Assembly (NCBI RefSeq): GCF_020782245.1
Contig: NZ_JAJGNP010000006.1
Span: 147,680 to 211,679, forward strand
DNA length: 64,000 nt
Direction of reading: 5' to 3'
Source: Sphingobium soli
GTDB taxonomy: Bacteria; Pseudomonadota; Alphaproteobacteria; Sphingomonadales; Sphingomonadaceae
This document shows positions 53,288 through 64,000 of this stretch, piece by piece. Numbering within the stretch: position 1 is the stretch's first letter; each line of letters starts with the position of its first letter. The notes below the pieces were generated by a model. That model made no database searches. It saw only the letters and a list, made by a program, of their open reading frames with translations, and was not told the DNA's origin. A program made the translations under genes and the position numbers.

Positions 53288-54106
53288 TTAAAGCGGCGGC
53301 AACCCCGCCTCGCGCAGCGCTCGGGCGACATAATCGGCAAAGGCCGCATCCCGCGCCGGCGCGCGCTGGCGCATCCAGGCCAGCGCCACCAGCGCCCGCC
53401 ACGCGATCAGTGCTTCCTTGTCCAGCCCCGTACGTGCACGATAGCGCCGCAGATACCATCCGGCCGCCGCGTCCCGCATGACCGCCTCCGCCCGCGCGAC
53501 GTCGCCGCCTCCGCGCGCCGGGCCAAAGCGCATCACCATCTCGGTCCGCACCAGATCGGTGGCGATCGTCCCGCAGGCCGCGCGCGACCAGTCGATCACG
53601 CCAACGCCCGCGTCTGTCACGATCAGATTGCCGGGATGCAGGTCGCCATGGCTCAGATGGTCCCCTTCATTGAGCAGGTCCAGCCGCGCAATCGCTGCTT
53701 CGCGCAGTGGCTCGGATATGTCGGCGGCGGCGATATCCTCGGCCAGCACCGCCTTGCGGCTGCGCAGCGCCGGTGCATGGCAGCGCTGGATGCGCTCCTG
53801 AAGCTGCGCCATCTGCTCCAGCGCCCAGGCCGCGCGATGCGGATGCCGGGCCATATAGGTCAGCAGATTGGGGCCGCGCATCTCGGCATAGATGATCCCC
53901 TGCCGGCCTTCGACCCGCGTCTCGCCGAACACCGCCGGCACCGGCAGGCCGCTCGTCTGCACCACCCGCGCGATCGCATATTCCCGCGCGACGATCGACG
54001 GATCGATGCCGGCATGGAACAGCTTGAGCACCCGCCCGCCCTCAAGCCGATACACCTGCGCGCTCGCGCCCGCGGCGATGAAGGTTGCAGGATCAGGCGC
54101 ATGCAT
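53288..54106 (-). CDS. Aminoglycoside-phosphotransferase/choline-kinase-fold protein
   Basis: The 272-residue protein has the protein-kinase-like fold. A glycine-containing N-lobe (FIAAGASAQVYRLEGGRVLK) is followed by HLSHGDLHPGNLIVTDAGVG with the catalytic HGDLHPGN loop near residue 150. VGVIDWSRAACG stands in for DFG and binds metal. Such proteins phosphorylate small molecules, including sugars and aminoglycosides, and some are lipopolysaccharide kinases. The substrate is unknown. It is a single leftward gene, 76 bp downstream of the repeat-lipoprotein gene. Confidence 0.83.
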   Translation of the reverse strand: MHAPDPATFIAAGASAQVYRLEGGRVLKLFHAGIDPSIVAREYAIARVVQTSGLPVPAVFGETRVEGRQGIIYAEMRGPNLLTYMARHPHRAAWALEQMAQLQERIQRCHAPALRSRKAVLAEDIAAADISEPLREAAIARLDLLNEGDHLSHGDLHPGNLIVTDAGVGVIDWSRAACGTIATDLVRTEMVMRFGPARGGGDVARAEAVMRDAAAGWYLRRYRARTGLDKEALIAWRALVALAWMRQRAPARDAAFADYVARALREAGLPPL

Positions 54107-54182
54107 CGCCCGCCCCTCTGCCCGCTCGACGGCCGCTTGGCCAGCCCGTTTGTCGACGGACCGGCGCTATGGCGTGCAAGGA

Positions 54183-55952
54183 TCAGTCTCGCTCACCCCG
54201 CGGCCGCCCCGGCTTGCCGCCGCCCTGAGCCACCCGTATCGATGCGTCGGGCCGGCGCTGCTGCGCTTGCTGCCGCTGCTGCTGGCGCGCTTGGCGTTGT
54301 TGCGCCTGTCGCCTCTGCTGCTGACGCGCCTCTCGCTGCTGTGCCTGTTGCCTCTGCTGCTGGCGCGCTTGGCGTTGTTGCGCCTGTCGCCTCTGCTGCT
54401 GACGCGCCTCTCGCTGCTGTGCCTGTTGCCTCTGCTGCTGGCGCGCCTCTCGCTGCTGCGCCTGTTGCTGCCGCTGGGCGTTCTGCCGAGCCCGCGCCTC
54501 CTGACGGTCGGCCCGCACCGTGGCCTGCTCGCGTTTTGCCCGCGCCTGTTGCGCCTGCTCGCGCGCGGTGCGGGCGGCAGCCTGTTGCTGCGCCGAACGC
54601 CGAGCTTGTGCGCGCTGCTGACGTTGGACCCGCCTGGCTTCTGCCTCGCGCTGGCGCGTTGCCCGCTGCCGCGCCGCTGCCTGACGGACCGCGCGCTGCT
54701 GCCGTTGTTCCACCGCCTGCCGCTGTTGCACTTTGCGCTGTTGCACTTGGCGCTGCTGCGCCGTCCTTCGCCCCTGCTGGGTCGCGCGACCTTCGCGCTG
54801 CCCTGCCAATTGGCGCGCGCGCTGCCTGTCCTGTTGCTGGCGATCGGCCCGCTGGGCCTGCGCTTGCCGCTGCTCGGCTCGCCGACGGCTGGCTTCCGCG
54901 CGCTGTTCAGCCTGCGCCCGACGTTGCTGCATTTGCTGGCGATCACGCATCCGGTCATGACGCGCCCGTTCGACCCGCCGTTCCGCCTGGGCACGTTGCT
55001 GCCGCTGACGCTGCGCCTGGGCACGCCTCGCGACCATTTGCCGCTCCCGCCGCTGTTCGGCATAGAAGCGCGGCGCATCCCCCCGAAAATTCTCGCGTTG
55101 CCAGTTGGCGAAACGCACCGCTGCTCGCTCGCGCACCTGTCGCTCGGCTGCCCAGTGCCGGCGCGCCCGCGTTTCGGCTCGGTTGTCGCGATAGCGCGCC
55201 CAGGCCGTTTGCGTCTGTCGCGCCTCGCGCCAGCGTTCTCGGTCGCGCCGGATCGCAGCGCGCTGCGCTGCCCATTGCCGCGCCTCAATCCGCTGACGTT
55301 CGCGCGCGCGTGCCACACGCCGCATGTCGCGCGCGCGCGCATGATAGCGCGCGGCATAGGCGTCGCGTGCTCGCGCCTCGCGCCACGGCAATGCCCGACC
55401 GCCGCGATCATAGACCGCGACCAACCGATCGTCCCGATAGCCATAGCTGTACCATGGATCGCTCACCAACCAGGGGCTCGCCGCGCCCGGTTCATAATAA
55501 TAATAACGATAGCCGCCGTCGATCGGCTCGGCATAGCGCACATAGTCGTCGCTGCTTTGCCATGCCCAGGGCGTAACGCCATTGTCATAGGCAAAGCCAT
55601 AATCGGGCGGCGCATCGCCCAGCGTTTGGGCAAACATGTCCGCCCGGTCGATCCAGGCATAGTCACTGGCGCCCTGCGGTTGCGCATAGGCAATCGGTTC
55701 GGTTGCCGGCAGTTGCTCGACCAGGGGCGCGCGGTAAGGCGCCTGCGGCGCGGATTGATCCGCTACCATCATCGGCTCGGCGTCGGGCAGGGGCGGCAAT
55801 CCCGCACTGCCGTTGCCCAAGGCCGCCATCCAGCCATTATCGGCCAGACTGAAATCCGTATCGTCGGCCCGTTGATCGCCGCAGGCGGACAGAGCCAGGA
55901 CCATGGTTCCGATCCCGGCCCAGCGCAGGCGGGGAAAAGTCAAAGGCGGCAT
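54183..55952 (-). CDS. Lipoprotein with long Arg/Gln/Ala-rich repetitive region
   Basis: ATG at 55952 follows GGAG and gives 589 residues. The signal ends MVLALSACGDQRAD, a lipobox. The first 200 mature residues are ordinary and rich in Tyr/Trp/Asp (YRYYYYEPGAASPWLVSDPW). From about residue 200 on, the protein is almost only Arg, Gln, Ala and Glu, strongly basic and helical. It closes with five 13-residue units of the form [E/Q]ARQQQR[Q/R]QAQQR (54255-54449). I do not recognise a family. It may be a surface or periplasmic coiled coil binding anionic polymers such as lipopolysaccharide, exopolysaccharide or DNA. The antisense strand is also open over long distances because of its codon bias. 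Confidence 0.8.
   Translation of the reverse strand: MPPLTFPRLRWAGIGTMVLALSACGDQRADDTDFSLADNGWMAALGNGSAGLPPLPDAEPMMVADQSAPQAPYRAPLVEQLPATEPIAYAQPQGASDYAWIDRADMFAQTLGDAPPDYGFAYDNGVTPWAWQSSDDYVRYAEPIDGGYRYYYYEPGAASPWLVSDPWYSYGYRDDRLVAVYDRGGRALPWREARARDAYAARYHARARDMRRVARARERQRIEARQWAAQRAAIRRDRERWREARQTQTAWARYRDNRAETRARRHWAAERQVRERAAVRFANWQRENFRGDAPRFYAEQRRERQMVARRAQAQRQRQQRAQAERRVERARHDRMRDRQQMQQRRAQAEQRAEASRRRAEQRQAQAQRADRQQQDRQRARQLAGQREGRATQQGRRTAQQRQVQQRKVQQRQAVEQRQQRAVRQAAARQRATRQREAEARRVQRQQRAQARRSAQQQAAARTAREQAQQARAKREQATVRADRQEARARQNAQRQQQAQQREARQQQRQQAQQREARQQQRRQAQQRQARQQQRQQAQQREARQQQRRQAQQRQARQQQRQQAQQRRPDASIRVAQGGGKPGRPRGERD
54255..54449 (-). repeat. Five tandem 39-base units (13 residues) in the Arg/Gln lipoprotein gene
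   Basis: The unit encodes EARQQQRQQAQQR with alternation of E/Q at position 1 and Q/R at position 8. Pairs of units form a 78-base higher-order repeat that is almost identical in DNA (for example starting at 54281 and 54359). Such a run can change copy number by slippage without shifting the frame. Confidence 0.8.
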
Positions 55953-56147
55953 CGCGCATCTCCTTTTACATCCCCCCGGATGATGAAGTGCGCTGACAAT
56001 GCACAAGCCGTCCTGAACGATCCGTGGCGGCCTTGTTCATGAATGATCCAGTCTCACGCTCGCGTCGCGCGATTTTGACCGCATCAGAACGCAGCCGACC
56101 AAGGGCGTCCTTCTGTCGAACCTGGCCTCATCAGGATCGGTGAAGGG

Positions 56148-56171
56148 CGACCGGTCTGGATAGGCCGGTCG
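56148..56171 (-). terminator. Possible terminator of the RTX gene
   Basis: CGACCGG (56148-56154) and CCGGTCG (56165-56171) form a seven-pair stem 14 bases beyond the RTX stop codon. It is not followed by a T run, so termination may be Rho-dependent or weak. Confidence 0.4.
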
Positions 56172-56184
56172 TCCTCCCTCCGCA

Positions 56185-59100
56185 TCACACCACGACGAAA
56201 TCTGCCCCCGTCAGCGGCGGATGGCCCGTGACAATGCCGAACAAAACCGCCGCGCCGCCCAGCGACCCGTCCGCATCGTAGAACAACTGCCCGCTGTCAG
56301 TGTCGTAGATGACGCGCTGGTCTGCCGATGTCGCTACCCCTGTGGCATTGGCGACAAACGCGCTCGCGTCCAGCTTGCCAAGGTCCAGCCCGGCAAACAC
56401 GGAATCGTCCAGTTCGATCCTGTCGATGCCTTTCTGGAAGTCCAGGATCGTGTCCACATTGGTCGCGGCATCCAGCCGATCGCCAAAGTGGAAGCGGTCC
56501 CGGCCCCCTCCGCCCCTCAGCATGTCCGAACCCGCGCCGCCATCGAGCAGGTCGCCATAGCGCGACCCCGTCAGCCGGTCATCGCCCCCCTCGCCATACA
56601 GGCGGATCATCGTGCCGGCGGCCGGCTCGACATCGACCCAGATCGCGCTCAACCAGTTATTGCCGTTATTGCCATGCGCCGTGACCGCCCCCGTGGTTCC
56701 GATGAAGCGCAGCGATTCCACATTTGCCGACAAATTATAGCTCACGCTGGCATCGACGGTGTCGAAGCCCTGCCCGGCTTTCTCGATCACCACATCGCGC
56801 GCGTCATTAACCACATAGCTGTCATTGCCATCGCCGCCCGTCATTTGATCGGCCCCCGCCCCGCCATCCAGCAGGTCGCCATAGCGCGAGCCGATCAGCG
56901 TATCGTCGCCGCCTTCGCCATAGAGACGGATCATCGTCCCTGCCGCTGGCTCGACATCGACCCAAAGCGCGTTCAGCCAGTTTTTCGCGCCATTACCATG
57001 CGCGTCGACCGCACCAGTCACGTCGATCAGCCGCAGGGATTCGACGTTGGCGCCCAACGTGTAGCTGATGCTGCTATTGACCGTATCGAATCCCTGCCCG
57101 GCCTTTTCGACCACTATGTCACTGGCATTATCGACAACGTAGGTGTCATTACCATTGCCACCTGTCATCTTGTCCGCGCCAGTCCCGCCATCCAGCAGGT
57201 CGCCGTAGCGCGAACCGATCAGATTATCATTGCCGCCCTCGCCATAGAGCCGGATCATCGTGCCGGCCGCCGGCTCGGCATCGACCCAGAGCGCGTTCAG
57301 CCAATTATTGCCGTTATTGCCATGCGCGTCGACAGCGCCAGTGACATCGATCAGTCGCAGCGATTCCACGTTCGCCGCCAGAGTGTAGCTGATGCTGCTA
57401 TTGACCGTGTCAAAACCCGCCCCGGCCTTTTCGACCACCATGTCCCCGACATTGTCGACGACATAGGTGTCATTGCCAGCGCCCCCGGTCATCTTGTCTG
57501 CACCCGTGCCGCCATCCAGCAGGTCGCCATAACGCGAACCGAGCAGATTATCGTCGCCACCCTCGCCATAGAGCCGGATTTGCGTGCCCGCGGCCGGCGC
57601 GACATCGACCCACACGGCGTTCAGCCAGTTGTTCGCGCCATTGCCATGCGCATCGATCGCGCCCTTTGCGCCAATGATCCGCAACGATTCAACATTGGCC
57701 GCCAATGCATAACTGATGCTCGTATTGACGGTGTCGAAGCCTTCGCCGGCGAGCTCAAAAACCTTGTCGCCTGTCTGGTCGACCACGAAAATGTCATTCC
57801 CCAGGCCGCCCAACATCGTGTCCGAGCCTTGCCCGCCATCCAGAAGGTCATCCCCGGCATCGCCCACCAACCGATCAGCGCCGGCGGCGCCGAACAACTG
57901 ATCGTCGCCCGAAAGACCAACAAAGTGATTATTCCCGGCGTCCCCCTCCATGATGTCGTCAGCGTTGGTGCCATACCGATCATTATCCTTGATCGTGACC
58001 TTTATGATGTCGTTATCCGATCCGGAATCGAAAATCCGGCCACTGGCGGACACCCTGAACGCCAGCACCTCGTCGCCCTCAATCGCAAGATCATCGACGA
58101 TGCTGATTGTTGGCAATTCAATGACATAATCGCCTGCTGGCGACTGAGCGATGCTATAGCTACCGCTGAATGACGGCACATCCGCGTCTTTGAGCGAAAT
58201 GGTAGAATTATCCGCATCGAAGGTCACCGACACCTGCCCGATATAGTTGCCCACGGCGTGAAGGGTGAGGCTGGGAGTGAAGGAACTGCTCACACCTTCC
58301 GCAACGGCTGCTGGACTATTCACGGTCGCCGTCACGGCAGCATGAGTGTCGATGATTTCGAAGCTCGTCGCGATCCCCATCGCATCGAGGTCGCCGACAT
58401 CGTAAGCGGAATAATTGCCTGCCTTGTCATATACATATACCCGATCAATAGTATATGTGCCGGCTCCCGAAGTGGCGTCGATGAAAAAGCTTTTTGAGGA
58501 CATGCCGTCTGAAAAGCTGTCATTCGAGTCATATGTATAAAAATACGACGAGTTGCTGTAACCGTCTTGCCAACTTTTTGTGAAGCTGATTGAAACTTGA
58601 CTAACCCCGATCCCGACGTCGGTTGCTCCGGCGGTGAAGGTCACATATTTCCCACCATTCGTCACGTCCACAGTCTGAGGAAAGCTCAGCGACGTCAGTA
58701 CCGGCTTCGTCGTGTCGGCGGCGTTGATGCTTTCGATCTCGAAGCTGGTCGCGATCCCCATCGTATCGAGGTCACCAACATCGTAAGTGGAATAATTGCC
58801 TGCCTTGTCATATACATATACCCGATCAATAGTATATGTGCCGGCTCCCGAAGTGGCGTCGATGAAAAAGCTTTTTGAGGACATGCCGTCTGAAAAGCTG
58901 TCATTCGAGTCATATGTATAAAAATACGACGAGTTGCTGTAACCGTCTTGCCAACTTTTTGTGAAGCTGATTGAAACTTGACTAACCCCGATCCCGACGT
59001 CGGTTGCTCCGGCGGTGAAGGTCACATATTTCCCACCATTCGTCACGTCCACAATCTGAGGAAAACTCAGCGACGTCAGTACCGGCTTCGTCGTGTCGGC

Positions 59101-59490
59101 GGCGTTGATGCTTTCGATCTCGAAGCTGGTCGCGATCCCCATCGCATCGAGGTCGCCAACATCGTAAGTGGAATAATTGCCTGCCTTGTCATATACATAT
59201 ACCCGATCAATAGTATATGTGCCGGCTCCCGAAGTGGCGTCGATGAAAAAGCTTTTTGAGGACATGCCGTCTGAAAAGCTGTCATTCGAGTCATATGTAT
59301 AAAAATACGACGAGTTGCTGTAACCGTCTTGCCAACTTTTTGTGAAGCTGATTGAAACTTGACTAACCCCGATCCCGACGTCGGTTGCTCCGGCGGTGAA
59401 GGTCACATATTTCCCACCATTCGTCACGTCCACAGTCTGAGGAAAACTCAGCGACGTCAGTACCGGCTTCGTCGTGTCGGCAATGGCCAT
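56185..59490 (-). CDS. Large RTX protein with tandem repeats, Calx-beta domain and calcium-binding nonapeptides
   Basis: The 1101-residue protein lacks an N-terminal signal, as expected for type I secretion. Residues 4-384 are three nearly identical 127-residue beta-sandwich-like units (start ADTTKPVLTSLSFPQ). Residues 385-500 look like a Calx-beta domain. From 505 on there are RTX nonapeptides (GGAGNDTYVV, YGDLLDGGTGADKMTGG) within four 108-residue units (561-992). The end has a serralysin-type C-terminal region (DRFHFGDRLDAATNVDTILD) and a hydrophobic GADFVVV tail as secretion signal. It is probably a calcium-dependent secreted adhesin or matrix protein; no catalytic domain is seen. No type I secretion genes are in the window. 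The start at 59490 has AGGGG upstream. Confidence 0.9.
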   Translation of the reverse strand: MAIADTTKPVLTSLSFPQTVDVTNGGKYVTFTAGATDVGIGVSQVSISFTKSWQDGYSNSSYFYTYDSNDSFSDGMSSKSFFIDATSGAGTYTIDRVYVYDKAGNYSTYDVGDLDAMGIATSFEIESINAADTTKPVLTSLSFPQIVDVTNGGKYVTFTAGATDVGIGVSQVSISFTKSWQDGYSNSSYFYTYDSNDSFSDGMSSKSFFIDATSGAGTYTIDRVYVYDKAGNYSTYDVGDLDTMGIATSFEIESINAADTTKPVLTSLSFPQTVDVTNGGKYVTFTAGATDVGIGVSQVSISFTKSWQDGYSNSSYFYTYDSNDSFSDGMSSKSFFIDATSGAGTYTIDRVYVYDKAGNYSAYDVGDLDAMGIATSFEIIDTHAAVTATVNSPAAVAEGVSSSFTPSLTLHAVGNYIGQVSVTFDADNSTISLKDADVPSFSGSYSIAQSPAGDYVIELPTISIVDDLAIEGDEVLAFRVSASGRIFDSGSDNDIIKVTIKDNDRYGTNADDIMEGDAGNNHFVGLSGDDQLFGAAGADRLVGDAGDDLLDGGQGSDTMLGGLGNDIFVVDQTGDKVFELAGEGFDTVNTSISYALAANVESLRIIGAKGAIDAHGNGANNWLNAVWVDVAPAAGTQIRLYGEGGDDNLLGSRYGDLLDGGTGADKMTGGAGNDTYVVDNVGDMVVEKAGAGFDTVNSSISYTLAANVESLRLIDVTGAVDAHGNNGNNWLNALWVDAEPAAGTMIRLYGEGGNDNLIGSRYGDLLDGGTGADKMTGGNGNDTYVVDNASDIVVEKAGQGFDTVNSSISYTLGANVESLRLIDVTGAVDAHGNGAKNWLNALWVDVEPAAGTMIRLYGEGGDDTLIGSRYGDLLDGGAGADQMTGGDGNDSYVVNDARDVVIEKAGQGFDTVDASVSYNLSANVESLRFIGTTGAVTAHGNNGNNWLSAIWVDVEPAAGTMIRLYGEGGDDRLTGSRYGDLLDGGAGSDMLRGGGGRDRFHFGDRLDAATNVDTILDFQKGIDRIELDDSVFAGLDLGKLDASAFVANATGVATSADQRVIYDTDSGQLFYDADGSLGGAAVLFGIVTGHPPLTGADFVVV
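56515..57810 (-). repeat. Four tandem 324-base units encoding RTX modules
   Basis: Each unit encodes 108 residues from GGxGND[I/T/S][F/Y]VV to GxDM[T/R]. Within each lie a nonapeptide pair, an FDTVNSSISYTLAANVESL segment and a WLNALWVD...GTMIRLYGEGG segment. The copies are clearly diverged (many substitutions), so this array is older than the 381-base array in the same gene. Confidence 0.85.
58339..59481 (-). repeat. Three tandem, nearly identical 381-base units
   Basis: Units at 59481-59101, 59100-58720 and 58719-58339 encode 127 residues each and differ at only a few bases (for example cgcatcg/cgtatcg, cagtctg/caatctg and taagtgg/taagcgg). This means recent duplication or gene conversion. 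The number of units may vary between isolates. Confidence 0.92.
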
Positions 59491-59732
59491 GAAACACCCC
59501 TGTCATTTGACCACGATGCTGTTCGTGGCACCCCACGCGCAAAGAGCAGATTAAAACTCGGTTCGACAAGCATTTTTCTCTGCACTGGCGGCGAACAGCC
59601 ATGACAATTACGGTCATCTGCCTGGGCAGAGCATAGGCGCTTCGCCAAGGTTAAGCCTTGCCGACCGCACCTCGGATCGCCATCTCCCAAGTATCTTGCC
59701 CGATCAGAACAAATCTGGAACAATCCCGCCCC
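59491..59732. other. Divergent intergenic region between the RTX gene and uvrA
   Basis: About 240 non-coding bases hold the promoters for both genes. The SOS box is at its right end. A short AT-rich part (attaaaactcgg, near 59552) may contribute to the RTX promoter. Nothing else is recognised. Confidence 0.5.
59707..59721. promoter_or_regulatory. LexA (SOS) box in front of uvrA
   Basis: GAAC (59707-59710), seven bases, then GAAC (59718-59721) is exactly the alphaproteobacterial LexA consensus GAAC-N7-GAAC (GTTC-N7-GTTC on the other strand). It ends 11 bases before the uvrA ATG, so LexA bound here would block the promoter or early transcription. uvrA is a well-known SOS gene. Confidence 0.85.
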
Positions 59733-62650
<2,918 letters not shown>

Positions 62651-62654
<4 letters not shown>

Positions 62655-62842
62655 CGGGTTCCTCAACATTTGATAGCGCCGAGACCGTCCGAGGGATGGT
62701 CGAACGCGATCAATCGAAAGGCGTCAAGGACGGTGAGATGGTCGCGGAGGGCACGCCGGAGAAGGTGGTGGAGGCGCCGGAGAGCTTTACCGGGCGTTAT
62801 CTCGCACCCCTGCTTGGGCTAGAGGTTGTGGCGGCGGCGTAA
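62651..62842 (+). pseudogene. Diverged second copy of the uvrA 3' end
   Basis: The 63-codon frame starts in the uvrA stop (ATGA, 62651-62654). Its second half, [17 protein letters not shown] and ESFTGRYLAPLLGLEV, clearly corresponds to the last 45 residues of UvrA ([33 protein letters not shown]). The DNA also aligns over about 110 bases with substitutions. The first part is not UvrA-like. This is a leftover or duplicated UvrA tail, and a functional peptide is unlikely. Confidence 0.75.
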
Positions 62843-62851
62843 TCCGCCGCC

Positions 62852-63226
62852 TTAGTTATTATGCAACACAGTCATCAACCGATCCTGCCAGCCTTTGGTG
62901 TGCAATACTCGAGCGTCATGCACATTCGCATCAATAATTTGCCTCTTGGTTAACCGAGAAAATGATTCCCATTTTCCTTTAAAGACATAGATCGCATTAT
63001 CACGCCTAAGACTCTCTAACACAACTCGACCAAATTGCGGGAAAACATACGCGAGATAATCGCCAAATCCACCTAATCCTTGAGCAACCTCCTGCGGCTC
63101 TAACCCAGTCAGAAAATCCTGCCTGTCTTTCAATATAATCTTATCTCCATCACTCAATCTCGATAAATTAGAACTGATGGATCTGCTTATATCTCCAACT
63201 TTATATGGACCCTGAGGTAGAAACAC
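62852..63226 (-). pseudogene. C-terminal part of a frameshift-split gene of unknown function
   Basis: The 124-codon frame (GTG at 63226) reads FLPQGPYKVGDISRSIS, later GGFGDYLAYVFPQFGRVVLE and RRDNAIYVFKGKWESFSRLT. It continues the protein encoded at 63187-63774: both overlap by 40 bases and a one-base shift near 63235-63250 joins them into a natural-looking sequence (RRWVFLPQG). I do not know the family. The DNA is much richer in A and T than the rest of the window. Confidence 0.6.
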
Positions 63227-63774
63227 CCACCTTCTGTGAGTCGTAGCAAGGGATGCAGAGGTACCGTCTGCTCGTACACTTCACATGACCCAAATAACTC
63301 CAACATCAAATTTACTTGGTGCAAAAGCCTATCCGCCTCAGCAGGCATCGCTACAGCCTCAGTTGCTGCGTTCGTGACTGCATCTACAGGAAATCCGAAG
63401 ACTTCCTCAGCCGGTGGCTCTATCAAATTCCTTGGGTAACAAAGCCTGTATATATCGCGCGAATCTTCCATATCTTCCGTTTGGTCGCGACCAACCCATT
63501 GCTTCCACTTCCAATGGATCGTTCGGATGTATCGACGCTCTTTTGGCTGGTCGCGCAAAGGAACCCATTTCCCTTCAGCATTGAACCTTGAAAACCGACC
63601 AACTGCTGGTGGTAAATAAGATTCGCCATCAGCAAGCGCAGAATCCAAACCAATCCGGCTCAAAGCTTTCTCGCCAAGTCCTTCAAATGACGATACAACT
63701 CGGACGAATTGGCTCTGCAAATCGGGGTGAACATACAGATTTAAGTTTCTGATTCTCGAGCGCGTTATCTTCAT
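63187..63774 (-). pseudogene. N-terminal part of a frameshift-split gene of unknown function
   Basis: ATG at 63774 follows AGGAGG at ideal spacing. The 195-codon frame has YIRTIHWKWKQWVGRDQTED and DIYRLCYPRNLIEPPAEEVF, then a helix LLHQVNLMLELFGSCEVYEQ, and ends after the shift in FYLRVHIKLEI. No signal or membrane segment is seen. Together with the following frame it would be about 320 residues. A role is unknown. Base composition marks it as foreign to the region. The shift could be a mutation, a sequencing error or programmed. Confidence 0.65.
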
Positions 63775-64000
63775 CAGAACCTCCTGAGCAGCAGTTCATA
63801 ACACGAAGACGAAAACAGATGAAGACCAAGAAAAGAATACAACGAGAACATCTGCTAGCCCTGCCAAAGTGCGTAGTCGCCATAAAGATTGATCCCTTCG
63901 GAACCCAAAATCTGCCACCACACAGAGGTGGCCTGGCAAAACTAAACATTGAGATAAGTGGATTTTCTGCCTGACGGTGGCCAGTATGGCTGCGAGACAG
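63775..64000. other. AT-rich non-coding right edge
   Basis: No gene start or end can be supported here. The stretch contains the ribosome-binding site of the leftward gene (63776-63786) and should contain its promoter. No tRNA or att-like repeat is visible before the edge. Confidence 0.45.

Noticed and set aside
53141..56042. Very long rightward open frames (more than 700 and 800 codons) opposite the kinase-fold and Arg/Gln lipoprotein genes
   Set aside because: They are Leu/Arg/Pro-rich mirror images of CAG/CGC-rich codons, lack ribosome sites and domains; the leftward genes have a lipobox and a kinase motif.
54255..59481. Tandem repeats that might look like a CRISPR array
   Set aside because: They have no spacers, are in frame and encode protein repeats.

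Overview
The window is high-GC, gene-dense chromosomal DNA from an alphaproteobacterium of the sphingomonad type (Sphingobium/Sphingomonas/Novosphingobium-like). The evidence is a split b/b' F0 ATP synthase operon, an exosortase A (XrtA/EpsH) exopolysaccharide locus of the sphingomonad type, an UrcA-family protein, a DUF1192 protein and an alphaproteobacterial GAAC-N7-GAAC SOS box in front of uvrA. No rRNA, tRNA, CRISPR array or insertion sequence is visible.

Layout. 1-1549: 3' part of a PAS-GGDEF diguanylate cyclase gene, cut by the left edge. 1662-6509: housekeeping genes (bpt, threonine ammonia-lyase) and a coupled dehydrogenase/exported amidohydrolase pair. 6528-14777: a leftward polysaccharide operon. 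It starts with a polyprenyl-phosphate sugar transferase, followed by GT2, a methyltransferase, a flippase, GT4, an FkbM methyltransferase and a polytopic membrane protein. 14868-14972: a long imperfect inverted repeat between the two glycan operons. 14993-28045: a leftward ten-gene XrtA operon, with many ATGA stop/start overlaps. Its order is export lipoprotein, chain-length protein, tyrosine-kinase-like ATPase, outer-membrane protein, AAA ATPase, deacetylase, FemAB protein, glycosyltransferase, exosortase-EpsI and amidotransferase. 28176-32326: an exosortase-linked module of PLP decarboxylase, AMP-forming ligase, GNAT acyltransferase and acyl carrier protein.

32349-42247: trxB, the F0 ATP synthase operon (I-a-c-b'-b), the YdbH/YnbE/YdbL envelope lipid-transport operon, a RadC-family protein, a quinone oxidoreductase and DUF1192. 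42404-52273 (rightward): clpA, a TylF-like methyltransferase, a small exported protein and beta-barrel pair, MAPEG, trmB, a GH43 lipoprotein, a ClC transporter and an SDR. 52346-59490 (leftward): an UrcA protein, a small-molecule-kinase-fold protein, an Arg/Gln-repeat lipoprotein and a large RTX protein with three almost identical 381-bp repeats. 59733-62654: uvrA, followed by a diverged partial copy of its own 3' end. 62850 to the right edge: clearly AT-richer DNA with a gene split by a frameshift, probably the start of a genomic island.

How it fits together. The central 25 kb makes, modifies, exports and anchors an extracellular polysaccharide. WcaJ-type priming, glycosyltransferases and flippase are followed by Wzz/Wza/kinase-like export parts. 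The XrtA genes and the ligase/carrier protein/decarboxylase/acyltransferase set probably add an amino-acyl or similar decoration. No PEP-CTERM substrate for the exosortase is visible in the window.
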